Shown here: positions 18,083 through 26,895 of the stretch, piece after piece
Position numbering within the stretch: the first letter of the stretch is position 1
How the letters are laid out: each line of letters starts with the position of its first letter
DNA from: Bradyrhizobium diversitatis
GTDB taxonomy: Bacteria; Pseudomonadota; Alphaproteobacteria; Rhizobiales; Xanthobacteraceae
Direction: 5' to 3'
Assembly: GCF_016031635.1 (NCBI RefSeq)
Contig: NZ_JACEGD010000002.1
Coordinates: 62,001 to 126,000, forward strand
Length of the DNA stretch: 64,000 bases
Program-made: the position numbers and the translations under genes
Notes under the pieces: generated by a model
What the model was told of the DNA's origin: nothing
What the model saw: the letters and a program-made list of their open reading frames with translations, nothing else
Databases searched by the model: none

Positions 18083-18700
18083 TCACGTGGGGCGGCGCGC
18101 GCGCTTTCCCGCTGTGGTGCGTTTCGAGGCCGCCTGGCCCTTACCCGATTTCGCAGGCACGCTGGTCGATACCTTCGCCATGCGATCGCTGCCGGCTGCT
18201 TCACCGTCGGCCGGCTCGAGCGTAGTCAGGACGTCGCGCAGGAGATGGGCGAGCGTCTGCTGCTGTTTGCCGTCAAGGCATTCAAGAAGCTGCCGTGCGG
18301 CAGCGAAGTGCGGTTGAATCACCTGATCTGCCAGGGTGATCCCATTCGACGTGAGTTCAACCTGAACGGATCGGCGGTCATCCGGGGCGGGGCGCCGGAC
18401 GATCAGGCCGGCCCGCTCGACGCGATCGAGCCTGTTGGTCATGGCGCCGGACGTCAAAAGGCAGGCCTCGCTGAGTTCAGTCGGCCGCATTCGATACGGC
18501 GCACCGGATCGGCGCAGGGAAACGATCACATCGAAAGTCTCCCAATTCAATCCGAGAGGCTGAAGCCACACCTCGAACCGGCGGCGCAGATGCTCGCTGA
18601 TACGCCAGATCCGGCCGACGGTCTGCAGGTGCGAAACGTCGAGCTCCGGCCACTCCTTCGCCCATTCGCCCGCAAATTTGTCGATTGCATCCCGTTTCAC
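18083..18700 (-). CDS. MarR-family transcriptional regulator
   Basis: 205 residues. The winged helix (MRPTELSEACLLTSGAMTNRLDRVERAGLIVRRPAPDDRRSVQVELTSNG, about residues 69-119) is typical MarR, with the DDRR wing. An unusual basic, Ala/Lys/Arg-rich tail follows from about residue 175 (SVPAKSGKGQAASKRTTAGKRARRPT) and may add non-specific DNA binding. It is divergent from the Ssu/Tau-type transport operon, and repeated sites lie between them, so it likely controls that operon and itself. Confidence 0.9.
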   Translation of the reverse strand: MKRDAIDKFAGEWAKEWPELDVSHLQTVGRIWRISEHLRRRFEVWLQPLGLNWETFDVIVSLRRSGAPYRMRPTELSEACLLTSGAMTNRLDRVERAGLIVRRPAPDDRRSVQVELTSNGITLADQVIQPHFAAARQLLECLDGKQQQTLAHLLRDVLTTLEPADGEAAGSDRMAKVSTSVPAKSGKGQAASKRTTAGKRARRPT

Positions 18701-18718
18701 GTCCGGAATTCCTTCTTA

Positions 18719-18756
18719 TAAAGTATCTTGATATAAAGTATCTTCATGTGATACTT
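18719..18756. promoter_or_regulatory. Candidate MarR operator repeats
   Basis: AAGTATC occurs at 18721-18727 and 18736-18742, and its complement GATACTT at 18750-18756. The last two form a perfect 7-base inverted repeat with a 7-base spacer; the first is a direct copy 15 bases upstream. They lie in the divergent interval between the MarR gene (start 18700) and the transport operon (start 18827). This is what a MarR dimer site looks like. Confidence 0.65.
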
Positions 18757-18826
18757 CTCGGCCCAACTCATAAAGCAACGAACAGATGAGCTCAACAGGA
18801 ACGCAGCCCAACACGGAGGAAGCGTG

Positions 18827-19771
18827 ATGCCCACGAGGCGCTCCACCATTCTCGGCCTGCTTGGCATGGCCGCCGCGCACCCGGTATCCCGCGCCTTTGC
18901 GCAGAGCGGCGCGGCACCCATCAAGATCCGCGTCGCCTCGGTGATCTCGTCGGCCTGGCTCCCGCTCTGGGTGGCAAAGGACAAGGGCATTTTTCTGGAG
19001 AAAGGTCTCGACGTCGATATCATGACGGTCCAGAACCTCTCCACCACGATCGGCGCGCTCGGACGTCAGTTGGACATTTCGGGCGCGACCGCAATCGATA
19101 TCGTGAAGGCGGCGGCGGGCGGTCTCGACGTCGTAGGCGTGTGCGGCAACACGATCGAGACCGCAGCCAATCGGCAGATGCGCCTCATCGCCGGCAATCA
19201 GTCCGGGATCAGTTCGATCGGCCAGCTGAATGGCAAGACGATCGGCACGCCATCGATCAACGGGGTCATCCACATCGCGACCCTGCTTGCGCTTAAGCGC
19301 GGCGGGGTGGATCCGAAGAGCGTGCGCTTCATCGAGATGATGTTCCCCAACATGGCGGACCAGCTCCAGGCCCAGCGCGTTGACGCGGTCGAGGCAGTCG
19401 AGCCCTTCGTCGCCGCGCTCAATAAGTCGGGCCACGTCGACCTTGGCGATCCGATGCTGCAGGTCGGCGATCCCATTACGTTGACGTGCTGGATGGCGAA
19501 TGGCACCTGGGCGCGCGCCAATGCCGACGCGATCGCGCGCTGGGTCGCCGCGCTGGAGGAGGCGAGAGCCTATATCGCGGGCTATGAGGTCGAAGCGCGC
19601 GAGATTCTCGCCAAGTGGACACGTCTGCCGAATGACGTAATCGAAAGCATCGTGCTGCCGACGTACAGCACATCTTTGACTGCAAAACACATCTCAGCGT
19701 GGATCGAGGCGACGCGGGAGACCGGACAGCTTACCGCTCAGCTCAATGCATCCAATCTGGTGCTGAAGTGA
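18827..19771 (+). CDS. Ssu/Tau/NMT1-type ABC transporter substrate-binding protein
   Basis: 314 residues from the ATG at 18827, chosen over a GTG at 18824 because GGAGGA at 18815-18820 is better spaced. The signal sequence (TRRSTILGLLGMAAAHPVSRAFAQ) may be Tat-type. The domain follows the NitT/TauT pattern: IRVASVISSAWLPLWVAKDKGIFLEKGLDVDIMTV, then IGQLNGKTIGTPSINGVIH. It is the periplasmic receptor for a sulfonate/nitrate/pyrimidine-type importer encoded by the three genes after it. Ligand unknown. Confidence 0.88.
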   Translation: MPTRRSTILGLLGMAAAHPVSRAFAQSGAAPIKIRVASVISSAWLPLWVAKDKGIFLEKGLDVDIMTVQNLSTTIGALGRQLDISGATAIDIVKAAAGGLDVVGVCGNTIETAANRQMRLIAGNQSGISSIGQLNGKTIGTPSINGVIHIATLLALKRGGVDPKSVRFIEMMFPNMADQLQAQRVDAVEAVEPFVAALNKSGHVDLGDPMLQVGDPITLTCWMANGTWARANADAIARWVAALEEARAYIAGYEVEAREILAKWTRLPNDVIESIVLPTYSTSLTAKHISAWIEATRETGQLTAQLNASNLVLK

Positions 19772-19790
19772 CGTGGGATCGGCGCTGATC

Positions 19791-20570
19791 ATGACGATCC
19801 AGCCCGCTTTTCAGTGCGAGCGCCTCTGCATCGATCTGCCCGGTGCGCCGGGCGTTCGTCGCATCATCGAGGATCTCGATCTCGAAGTCGGAAGAGGCCA
19901 GTTCGTCTCGATCCTTGGCGGCTCCGGCACCGGAAAGACGACTTTGCTGCGCGCGCTAGCGGGGCTGACGTCCCACAGCTCTGGGCGTGCAGTCTACGAG
20001 GGACGCGAGGTCCGCTCCCCGGTCCCCGGCATGGCCATGGTGTTCCAGGACTACGCGCACGCCCTCTTGATGTGGCGAACGGTGCGGCGAAACGTTGCGC
20101 TGGGCGTGGAGGGGCGCCTCCGCAACGGTGAGCTCGATCAGAAGGTTCAGAACGCCATCCGCATGGTCGGGCTTGAGCGATTCAGGGATGAATACCCGTG
20201 GCGGCTATCGGGCGGGATGCAGCAGCGGGTTCAGATCGCCCGGGCGCTCGCCATGGAGCCGAGCGCTCTGTTGATGGACGAGCCGTTCGGAGCGCTCGAC
20301 GCCATGACCAAGGCATCGCTGCAGGACCAGCTTCTGGCCGTGCAGGCCGAAACCGGCGCGACCGTGTTGTTCGTGACTCACGATATCGAGGAGGCGATCT
20401 ACCTCAGCAATACGATCATCCTGCTGAAAGGCAGCCCGGCCCACATCGCGCGGCGCATCACCGTCGACCTGCCGCGGCCGCGGGACCAGATCGTGACCAA
20501 GGAGCTTCCCGAATATCTGCGGCTGCGTCATCAGCTCTTTGAGGCGTTTCGCCATGAGATCCATGCTTAG
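19791..20570 (+). CDS. Ssu/Tau-type ABC transporter ATP-binding protein
   Basis: 259 residues from the ATG at 19791; a GTG at 19773, two bases after the previous stop, would add six residues. Walker A is GGSGTGKTTLLRALAG, the signature LSGGMQQRVQIARALAMEPSALLMDEPFGALDAMTK, and the H-loop LFVTHDIEEAIYLS. It energises the importer made by the two permease genes downstream, overlapping the first of them by 17 bases. Confidence 0.91.
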   Translation: MTIQPAFQCERLCIDLPGAPGVRRIIEDLDLEVGRGQFVSILGGSGTGKTTLLRALAGLTSHSSGRAVYEGREVRSPVPGMAMVFQDYAHALLMWRTVRRNVALGVEGRLRNGELDQKVQNAIRMVGLERFRDEYPWRLSGGMQQRVQIARALAMEPSALLMDEPFGALDAMTKASLQDQLLAVQAETGATVLFVTHDIEEAIYLSNTIILLKGSPAHIARRITVDLPRPRDQIVTKELPEYLRLRHQLFEAFRHEIHA

Positions 20571-21336
20571 GCGCGCAGGGGGCGCGCTCAACCTATCCGC
20601 GCTCGCGACCGCGCTGGTCCTTCTCGTCGCATGGGAAGTCGGGGTCAGGGCCGCCGCGACCCGGTTCGAGTTCCTGCCGGCGCCGACGGAGATCGGCCAG
20701 ACCCTCTACGGCGCGATCCGATCTGGCCAGATCATCGGCGATGCCGTGCACACAGTGGCCTGCGCCTTGGCCGGATGGGCCATTGCGAGCATGCTTGGCG
20801 CGGCGATCGGTTTCGCGCTCGCGTTTTCGCCGACCGTCCATCGCTTCTTCAACACGTCCCTCGAACTGCTCCGGCCTTTGCCGGCCGTGGCGTTCGTTCC
20901 GGTGGCGGTCCTGCTCTTCGGCTTCACCGTCTACACCGAAATCACCGTGATCGTCTTTGCGAGCGTGTGGCCGGTCATCGTCAACACCGTCGCCGGGGCG
21001 AGGGCCATCCATCCGCGGCTGCTCGATACGGCCGCGACGCTGCATTTGTCGCGAACGCAGCGGCTCGGCAGGCTCGTCCTTCCCGCGGTTCTGCCGTCCA
21101 CCATCGTCGGGGCCCGTGTCTCGCTCGGTCTCGCGCTCGTCGTCGCTGTTATCGCGGAAATGGTCGGCAATCCGGCTGGGCTTGGCTGGGGATTGGTGGC
21201 GGCGCAGGAAGCGCTTCAGCCGGGTCTCATGTTTGGCTATCTCGTCGCCACGGGTGCGCTCGGCGTTCTCCTCAATGCGTGCCTTCGATTGACCTTCGCG
21301 CGGCTGTTTCCCGGAATTCGGGAGATCCAGCAATGA
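20554..21336 (+). CDS. Ssu/Tau-type ABC transporter permease 1
   Basis: 260 residues, about six membrane segments, with the BPD-type motif around GARAIHPRLLDTAATLHLSRTQRLGRLVLPAVLPSTIVGARVSLGLALV. I start at the ATG at 20554 inside the ATPase gene's end; a TTG at 20539 is possible but weaker. It pairs with the second permease, which starts in the ATGA overlap at 21333, so the channel is probably a heterodimer. Confidence 0.88.
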   Translation: MRSMLRRAGGALNLSALATALVLLVAWEVGVRAAATRFEFLPAPTEIGQTLYGAIRSGQIIGDAVHTVACALAGWAIASMLGAAIGFALAFSPTVHRFFNTSLELLRPLPAVAFVPVAVLLFGFTVYTEITVIVFASVWPVIVNTVAGARAIHPRLLDTAATLHLSRTQRLGRLVLPAVLPSTIVGARVSLGLALVVAVIAEMVGNPAGLGWGLVAAQEALQPGLMFGYLVATGALGVLLNACLRLTFARLFPGIREIQQ

Positions 21337-22154
21337 TGACCGCGGTGAACGCGCCCGCGCCGGCCGTGGCTGGTGGCAAGGAACGCCCTTGGATATTCCA
21401 TGCAGCGGATAACGTTTGGTCGGCGCTGCAAGGGTTGCTGCCGCTGATCGCCCTGCTCTTGCTCTGGCAGATGCTCGGCGATTCGCGCTCGCCATACTTT
21501 CCACCTCCGTCCACGTGGGCGGCTGCTCTCATCGACCGGACGAACTCGGGCGATCTCATTCCCGCCGTGCTGGTGACGCTTCAGTCGGTTGCCGCCGCTC
21601 TCATCCTTGCCACGTCATTGGGCGTCGGCATCGGCGGGCTGATCGGCGCCTCGCCCGCTCTGGCTCGTTGTCTCGGGCCGACGTTGGAATTTCTGCGCAC
21701 GTTGCCGCCGCCCACCATCGTGCCGGTGGCAGCCTTGATCATCGGTGTCAACGAGACGATGAAGCTGTTCGTGATAGTTTTCGCGGCGCTCTGGCCGGTT
21801 CTGCTCAACACCACCTTAGGCGTGCGATCGCTCCATCCGACGCTGCTAGAGGCCGCGCGGTCCTTGCAGCTCGGTGTCGTCGCCCGGATGACCAAGATCT
21901 TCCTGCCAGCGCTGCTGCCGTCGATTCTGACAGGCGTGCGCGTCGCCGCTCCCCTGGCGATCATCGTGTCGCTACTGGCCGAAATGCTGACACTGATGCC
22001 GGGGCTGGGCGCATTGCTGCTCATGGCCCAACGCAATTTTAACGCGGCCGAGGTGTTCGGCCTGCTGACCGTCGTCGGGTCATTCGGCTTCATCCTCAAC
22101 GCGGCGCTTGCCGCTTTTGAATCCTGGGCCTTGATGCCTCAGGGCCGGACCTGA
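21333..22154 (+). CDS. Ssu/Tau-type ABC transporter permease 2
   Basis: 273 residues. The frame is open far upstream (from 20631) but the ATG at 21333, overlapping the permease 1 stop, is the sensible start. It has a hydrophobic N-terminus (SALQGLLPLIALLLLWQML) and a BPD motif GVRSLHPTLLEAARSLQLGVVARMTKIFLPALLPSILTGVRVAAPLAIIV. It is similar in layout to permease 1, so the pair probably arose by duplication. Confidence 0.88.
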   Translation: MMTAVNAPAPAVAGGKERPWIFHAADNVWSALQGLLPLIALLLLWQMLGDSRSPYFPPPSTWAAALIDRTNSGDLIPAVLVTLQSVAAALILATSLGVGIGGLIGASPALARCLGPTLEFLRTLPPPTIVPVAALIIGVNETMKLFVIVFAALWPVLLNTTLGVRSLHPTLLEAARSLQLGVVARMTKIFLPALLPSILTGVRVAAPLAIIVSLLAEMLTLMPGLGALLLMAQRNFNAAEVFGLLTVVGSFGFILNAALAAFESWALMPQGRT

Positions 22155-22166
22155 AGGGATCCGATC

Positions 22167-22979
22167 ATGTCCATCGATTTCGAACGGAAGGGTGCCGTTG
22201 CCCTGGTGACGATCAACCGGCCTGACGCCATGAACGCCCTCGACGTCGAGCACGATCGCGCGCTTGCCGAGGTCTGGAAAGAGTTCGAGGCGGACGCGAC
22301 GTTGCTGGTCGCTGTTCTGACGGGTGCGGGCGGGCGCGCGTTCTGTTCCGGCGGCGATCTGAAGACTTACATGCCGTGGCGTCGCGATGTTGCCTTGCAT
22401 GGGACGGACAGCACGATCAGCTTCGGCGGCATGACGCTCGCCGATGAGATCACCAAGCCGGTCATTGCCGCGATCCAGGGCCATTGCCTCGCCGGCGGGC
22501 TGGAACTGGCGATGGCGTGCGACCTGCGCGTCTGTACGCCGGACTCGCGGTTCGGACTGGCGGAGGTGCGATGGGGCGTGCTGCCGGGCGGCGGCGGCAC
22601 GCAGCGGCTTCCGAGGCTCGTTCCGGTGGGGTGCGCTCTGGAGATGATCTTGACAGGAGAAGCGATCGATGCCCAGCGCGCGGAACGGATTGGACTGGTG
22701 AACCGCATCGTCGCCGTAGATGCGTTGCTCGATACCGCCTTCGCGATCGCGGAACGCATCGCGGCGAACGGGCCGCTTGCCGTGAAGGCCGCGAAGCGAG
22801 CCGTCCAGCATGGATTGGACCACTCGCTGGAGAAGGGACTAGCGCTCGAAGGAGCGCTGCAAAAGGAGCTGCTGCAATCCGACGATGCGGAAGAAGGGCT
22901 TCGTGCCTTCGCCGAACGGCGGCGTCCGACTTATGCGACCGGTCCCGCCCCGGCCTTGGCCAAGACCTTGAAAGCCTGA
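22167..22979 (+). CDS. Enoyl-CoA hydratase/isomerase family protein
   Basis: 270 residues of the crotonase fold. Oxyanion-hole segments are GAGGRAFCSGGDLKTY (about residues 53-68) and IQGHCLAGGLELAMACDLRVCTPDSRFGLAEVRWGVLPGGGGTQRLPRLV (about 105-155), with the Glu of LAEV in the usual place. It lies 12 bases after the transporter operon and ahead of a RidA gene, so is probably cotranscribed. It differs clearly from the crotonase at 4.6 kb, so is not a recent duplicate. Confidence 0.9.
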   Translation: MSIDFERKGAVALVTINRPDAMNALDVEHDRALAEVWKEFEADATLLVAVLTGAGGRAFCSGGDLKTYMPWRRDVALHGTDSTISFGGMTLADEITKPVIAAIQGHCLAGGLELAMACDLRVCTPDSRFGLAEVRWGVLPGGGGTQRLPRLVPVGCALEMILTGEAIDAQRAERIGLVNRIVAVDALLDTAFAIAERIAANGPLAVKAAKRAVQHGLDHSLEKGLALEGALQKELLQSDDAEEGLRAFAERRRPTYATGPAPALAKTLKA

Positions 22980-23033
22980 TTCCGTCCTTGAGGACGGCGT
23001 CATTCGATCAAAGAGCCTGGAAGGTACAGATTC

Positions 23034-23414
23034 ATGCCGACAGAAAATCCTAACAGACCGCGATATTCACCGGCCCGACGTGTCCCGCTTGGGACAAGCG
23101 GAGAGCTTTTGTACCTGTCGGGAATCCTCTGCGCCGACGAGGATGCGCGTGACAATATCGAATTGCAGACTCGTCGTATTTTTGAGCGCATCTCTCGCGT
23201 GCTGGCCAAGCATGGCGCCTCCCTTTCGGATATCGTGAAGACCACATCATATCTGGTGAATCTAGCCGATTACGACGGCTTCAACCGAGTCCGTGTCGAA
23301 ACGTTCTTGGACTGCAAGGAGCCGCCGGCCAGCACCGCCGTCGGAGCCGGGTCCCTCCTTGGCTCGGGGACGCGAGTGGAGATCGAGGTCGTAGCGTTTG
23401 TACCGTCGCGCTAA
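23034..23414 (+). CDS. RidA family protein (second of three)
   Basis: 126 residues with the Rid fold: ELLYLSGILCADEDARDNIELQTRRIFERISRVLAKHGASLSDIVKTTSYLVNLADYDGFNRVRVETF. Near the C-terminus it reads PPASTAVGAGSLLGSGTRVEIEVVAF, so the conserved Arg of true RidA (PART) is replaced by Ser; it probably belongs to a Rid subgroup without classic imine deaminase activity. It sits 54 bases after the enoyl-CoA hydratase. Confidence 0.85.
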   Translation: MPTENPNRPRYSPARRVPLGTSGELLYLSGILCADEDARDNIELQTRRIFERISRVLAKHGASLSDIVKTTSYLVNLADYDGFNRVRVETFLDCKEPPASTAVGAGSLLGSGTRVEIEVVAFVPSR

Positions 23415-23783
23415 GAGCTGCTCGGACTTCGCCAACAAAGATCGTCTCCACCGCGGTCTTCATGTTGTCGTGGACGTCGCGACTACACGTGCCCCTGAAC
23501 AGGGCGAACGCACGGTCGCGGGAACACCATCTCCCGCGTCTCGCGCGGATCGGCCCTTACAAACAGCATACCGCGGTGGCAGAGCCGGACGTGGGCGCGA
23601 CCTTCACGATCACTGTGGTCCCACTCAAAGGACTACCTCGTGGCTTCAGTCGAACTGACAGGCTTCGCCGGGGCGCAAAGCTCAGCGCGACATAGGCCGC
23701 CGCTGGTGATTGCAGCAGCAATATCGCCGCTGCATTAGCGAGCGAACAACTTCGTGAATTTGCGCGATCAAATTTGAGTCCTT
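23415..23783. other. Intergenic stretch without a convincing gene
   Basis: About 370 bases between a RidA gene and the operator of the amidohydrolase gene. Short frames exist on the plus strand but none has family-like content. A faint AEPDVGATFTITVVPL segment recalls histidine-kinase ends and may be decayed coding sequence; I would not annotate it. Confidence 0.4.
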
Positions 23784-23797
23784 CGAAATCGTTTTCG
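23784..23797. promoter_or_regulatory. LacI-type operator, copy 3
   Basis: CGAAATCGTTTTCG, identical to the copy before the Liv-type operon. It lies 105 bases upstream of the preferred amidohydrolase start (23903). This favours the later start, because an upstream in-frame start at 23774 would put the operator within the coding sequence. Confidence 0.75.
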
Positions 23798-23902
23798 ACA
23801 TTAGAAGGTCAGTCGAAAATCACAAAGAGTAAGCATGCGCACAGTAGGTGCGGCATCACCACCATGACTGCGAGCACGCACGAGCTCATGAAGGAATACA
23901 CG

Positions 23903-25099
23903 ATGATGATGAACCGTCGCCGCTTTCTCTACGCTGCTGCCACAGGTGCGGCTATGCTCTCTCGGACGTCGAACCTGCGAGCGGCGGGCTACGACCTGAT
24001 CATCAGGGGCGGACGGGTCGTCGACCCGTCGCTTGGCATCGACGGGGTCCGCGACGTGGTCGTCGTCGGCGGACGGATCGCGGCTGTCGAGGAGAACGTC
24101 AAGGCCGATGCCGCGGAGATCCTCGATGCGCGCGGCAGGCTGGTCGTGCCGGGACTTATTGACGTCCATTGCCATGCCGCCCAGAGCAACGACGCGCCGC
24201 AGCTCGTGCTTCTGGACGGCGTCACCAGCTACCTTGACGCTGGCACCTACGGTGCAGACGGCATTGATCAAGCTGCGGCCCGCGTGAAGGCCGGGCCGAA
24301 CTTTGGCCGCCTGCTTATCAATATCTCGCGTATCGGGGTCGACAACCAGAAGGGCGAACTGCACGATCTGAACCTGGTGGACGTTGACCTGGCGCGCGCC
24401 GCCATTGCTCGCAACCGCGATGTCGTCATCGGCATCAAGGCGCGGCTTTCGAACAGATTCACCGGCGCCAATGATCTTGAGGCGCTGCGGCGAGCGCAGG
24501 AAGCAGCTCGCCCGTTTGGGCTGCCGGTCATGGTCCACATCGGCCAATCCTACTCGCCACTGCCCGCGATCCTGTCGTTGCTCAAGCGCGGTGACGTGAT
24601 CACGCATGTCTATGCGCCCGACCCAAATGGCATTTTCGACGACAGCGGGCGCGTTCTTCCTCAAGTGCTCGCCGCGCGTCGTCGCGGTATCCAGTTCGAC
24701 TTCGGCAATGGCACCCTCGACCACTTCAACTGGGAGATGTTCGAGCGGGGCGTCAAGCAGGGTTTCATCCCGGACACAATCTCGACCGACTGGGACGGAC
24801 CTAAGACACGCACCACTAACGTTGTCGACTTGCCCAACGTCATGTCGAAATTCCTGATGCTTGGTCTGTCGCTCCGCGACGTGATTGCCCGCGTCACGGT
24901 CAACTCCGCGCGTGCCTTCGCTGCGTTCAGCGACCGCGGTACCCTCAACGTAGGTGCGCCGGCCGACGTCACCGTGCTGGATCTGCGAGAGGGAGCGTTC
25001 CAGTTTCAGGATGATTATAAGGTCGTACGGACCGGCTCCCAGCGGCTATTCCCGATCGCTGCCGTGGTCGGCGGCAAGAAGACGCCGGAGCGCTCGTGA
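23903..25099 (+). CDS. Tat-exported metal-dependent amidohydrolase/deacetylase
   Basis: 398 residues from the ATG at 23903, preceded by AAGGA with 7-base spacing. The N-terminus NRRRFLYAAATGAAML is a twin-arginine-type signal. The amidohydrolase core begins DLIIRGGRVVDPSLGIDGVRDVVVVGGRIAAV. Metal ligands are visible: HCH in LIDVHCHAAQ, a Lys in VVIGIKARL, His in VMVHIGQS, His in ITHVYAPDPNG and Asp in STDWDG, i.e. the H-x-H, K, H, H, D binuclear pattern. It likely hydrolyses an amide or cyclic amide/imide outside the cytoplasm; being in the LacI regulon, it may act on the imported or hydroxylated substrate. Confidence 0.88.
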   Translation: MMMNRRRFLYAAATGAAMLSRTSNLRAAGYDLIIRGGRVVDPSLGIDGVRDVVVVGGRIAAVEENVKADAAEILDARGRLVVPGLIDVHCHAAQSNDAPQLVLLDGVTSYLDAGTYGADGIDQAAARVKAGPNFGRLLINISRIGVDNQKGELHDLNLVDVDLARAAIARNRDVVIGIKARLSNRFTGANDLEALRRAQEAARPFGLPVMVHIGQSYSPLPAILSLLKRGDVITHVYAPDPNGIFDDSGRVLPQVLAARRRGIQFDFGNGTLDHFNWEMFERGVKQGFIPDTISTDWDGPKTRTTNVVDLPNVMSKFLMLGLSLRDVIARVTVNSARAFAAFSDRGTLNVGAPADVTVLDLREGAFQFQDDYKVVRTGSQRLFPIAAVVGGKKTPERS

Positions 25100-25696
25100 C
25101 AAACACTCGGTCCAGGGAATTTTCTTTCAAGTTGGTACTGAGTCATTCCCGGAGCCGTTGCAAGCGAAACCTCCGATGATCGGCTAACTGAGGGCTTCCG
25201 CAATTTCCGAACGTTTCGCGCGGCAGTCCAGTTAATGTTCGCCCCGCTACCAAATCGAAGCGGGATCCGGACATCGTGGTGGGGCGCAGGGTATAGGAAC
25301 GCGGAACGCGTAAGCCCGCGACGCTGGTGCCTGCTACGACGTCAATGCGCAGGGTCATAAGCGCTATGCTCTTGTTGATGGCGATGCCATCAAGGTCATG
25401 AGCCGTCGCGCTGAGCGGATGCAAAGACCGAGTCATCCGATGCTGCACGCTGCTGGCGGCTGATGCCGATTGCCCCATGGCAGACGACGGCCGGTATTGT
25501 TGACCTATCCCGTGGTCGGAAAGACGATCGAGTAGGCTTGTTGACCGGCATTTGCAGCGCGATAGCCGTGAAGAGGACGATTCAGTGCTCTACCCGCGTT
25601 CCTAGAATGGCGAGCCAACTATCTTAGGCAACAGAAGCAAAAGCGCTAGCCGCGCTAATGGCGCAGTCGCGATGAACTACCTCCGGTTGATATAGC
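25100..25696. other. Intergenic stretch without a recognisable gene
   Basis: About 600 bases between convergent genes. The short frames in it have no recognisable family features, and no strong terminator hairpin or operator copy was found. It may hold eroded coding sequence. Confidence 0.4.
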
Positions 25697-26699
25697 TCAG
25701 CCGAGCGCAAAAGCGCTGTGCTCCGACAAAATCTCAAAACTGCGATATCGCGCGGTCTGGTCATAGACAGGTGTCAGCACCATCAATTCGTCCGCCGCAG
25801 TCTCTGCGAGCACCCTATCGAGCCCGTGAAAGACGGTCTCTCTCGAACCAACGATTGGGAGGGGTAGGAAACGCTCCAGTGATAGCCTCTCTTTCTCGGT
25901 CGAAACGGCTTCGAGATTCCGTATCGGACGCTGCAGGGGCAAAGAGTTGCCACGAACGCAGTCGATCAGCGTGAATTGTACCGAGCTGAAGACATAGTGG
26001 GCCATATCCTCGGTATCTGCGGCGATGACAAAGACGGAGACCATTGTGTATGGATGATCCAGCGCGTCGGATGGCCGGAAATGCAATCGATAGCTTTCGA
26101 GCGCAGACCCCACCGAGCGGGGAGCAAATTGGGTGGCGAACGCAAACGGCAAACCGAGCTGTCCCGCCTCGATCGCCGCGAAAGTGGAGGATCCAAGCAA
26201 CCAGAGCAGCACTTTCAGGCCGTTCCCGGGCACTGCGCACACGAGCTGTCCTGCCTCCAGCTTCCGAAAGTAGGATTGTAAATCGCGTATGTCGGAGGGA
26301 TAGCGTTCGCGAGCGTTGGGTGCCAACCGCCATCGCAGCTGATTTTCCCGAATTGGCCCGGCCAGCGCGGCCAAGCCCCAGGTCGATGCGATCAGGATGA
26401 AGTGACGCCAACGTGCCAAACTGTTCGGCCACGACCAGCGGTGGGTGGTTCGGCGGTATGACTCCCCCCGCGCCGACCCGTATCGTCTTAGTATTGTTCG
26501 CAATATACGAAATGACGACGGGGGTTGCAGAACTAGCGAACATCGATACGCTATGATGCTCCGCCACCCAGAAACCTTTGTAGCCAAGCTTCTCGACATG
26601 AGCCGCGAGAACGGTTGCCTGTTGCAAGGCTTCGCGCGGCGTTTCATCCGCTAACACCGGGCAGTATTCGAGAATCGAAACTGGAATTTTAGCTCTCAT
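25697..26699 (-). pseudogene. Luciferase-like flavin monooxygenase (LLM), frameshifted
   Basis: Two minus-strand frames together make one LLM-class flavin-dependent oxidoreductase of about 333 residues. The first frame (start 26699) gives VSILEYCPVLADETPREALQQATVLAAHVEKLGYKGFWVAEHHS and HPDRIDLGLGRA; the other continues AGPIRENQLRWRLAPNARERYPSDIRDLQSYF to the stop at 25697. The switch lies near 26355-26375 in a GC-rich run. Either the gene is inactivated or the base is a sequencing error. LLM enzymes use reduced flavin from a partner reductase to oxygenate small organics, often opening N-containing rings. It is convergent with the amidohydrolase. Confidence 0.8.
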
Positions 26700-26895
26700 G
26701 TGAGGCTACCATGTGTGATCACTTTTTGGACCAACGCTAGCACCGGAGCAATTCCGAACACCAAGCGATTTCGGCTACGAACATATGACCGCGCCAGGCG
26801 GAGCTAATAATTGAAGCGGAATGACGACAAGAGAAAATCCGCTCGCATGGAGGAAACATGCGAGCGGCGCCGGATCGAGAGTTGAGGTAGGAATG

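Noticed and set aside
20631..21332. Long 5' extension of the permease 2 frame
   Set aside because: It lies entirely inside permease 1 and reads as Arg-rich noise; the ATG at 21333 in the ATGA overlap is the natural start.
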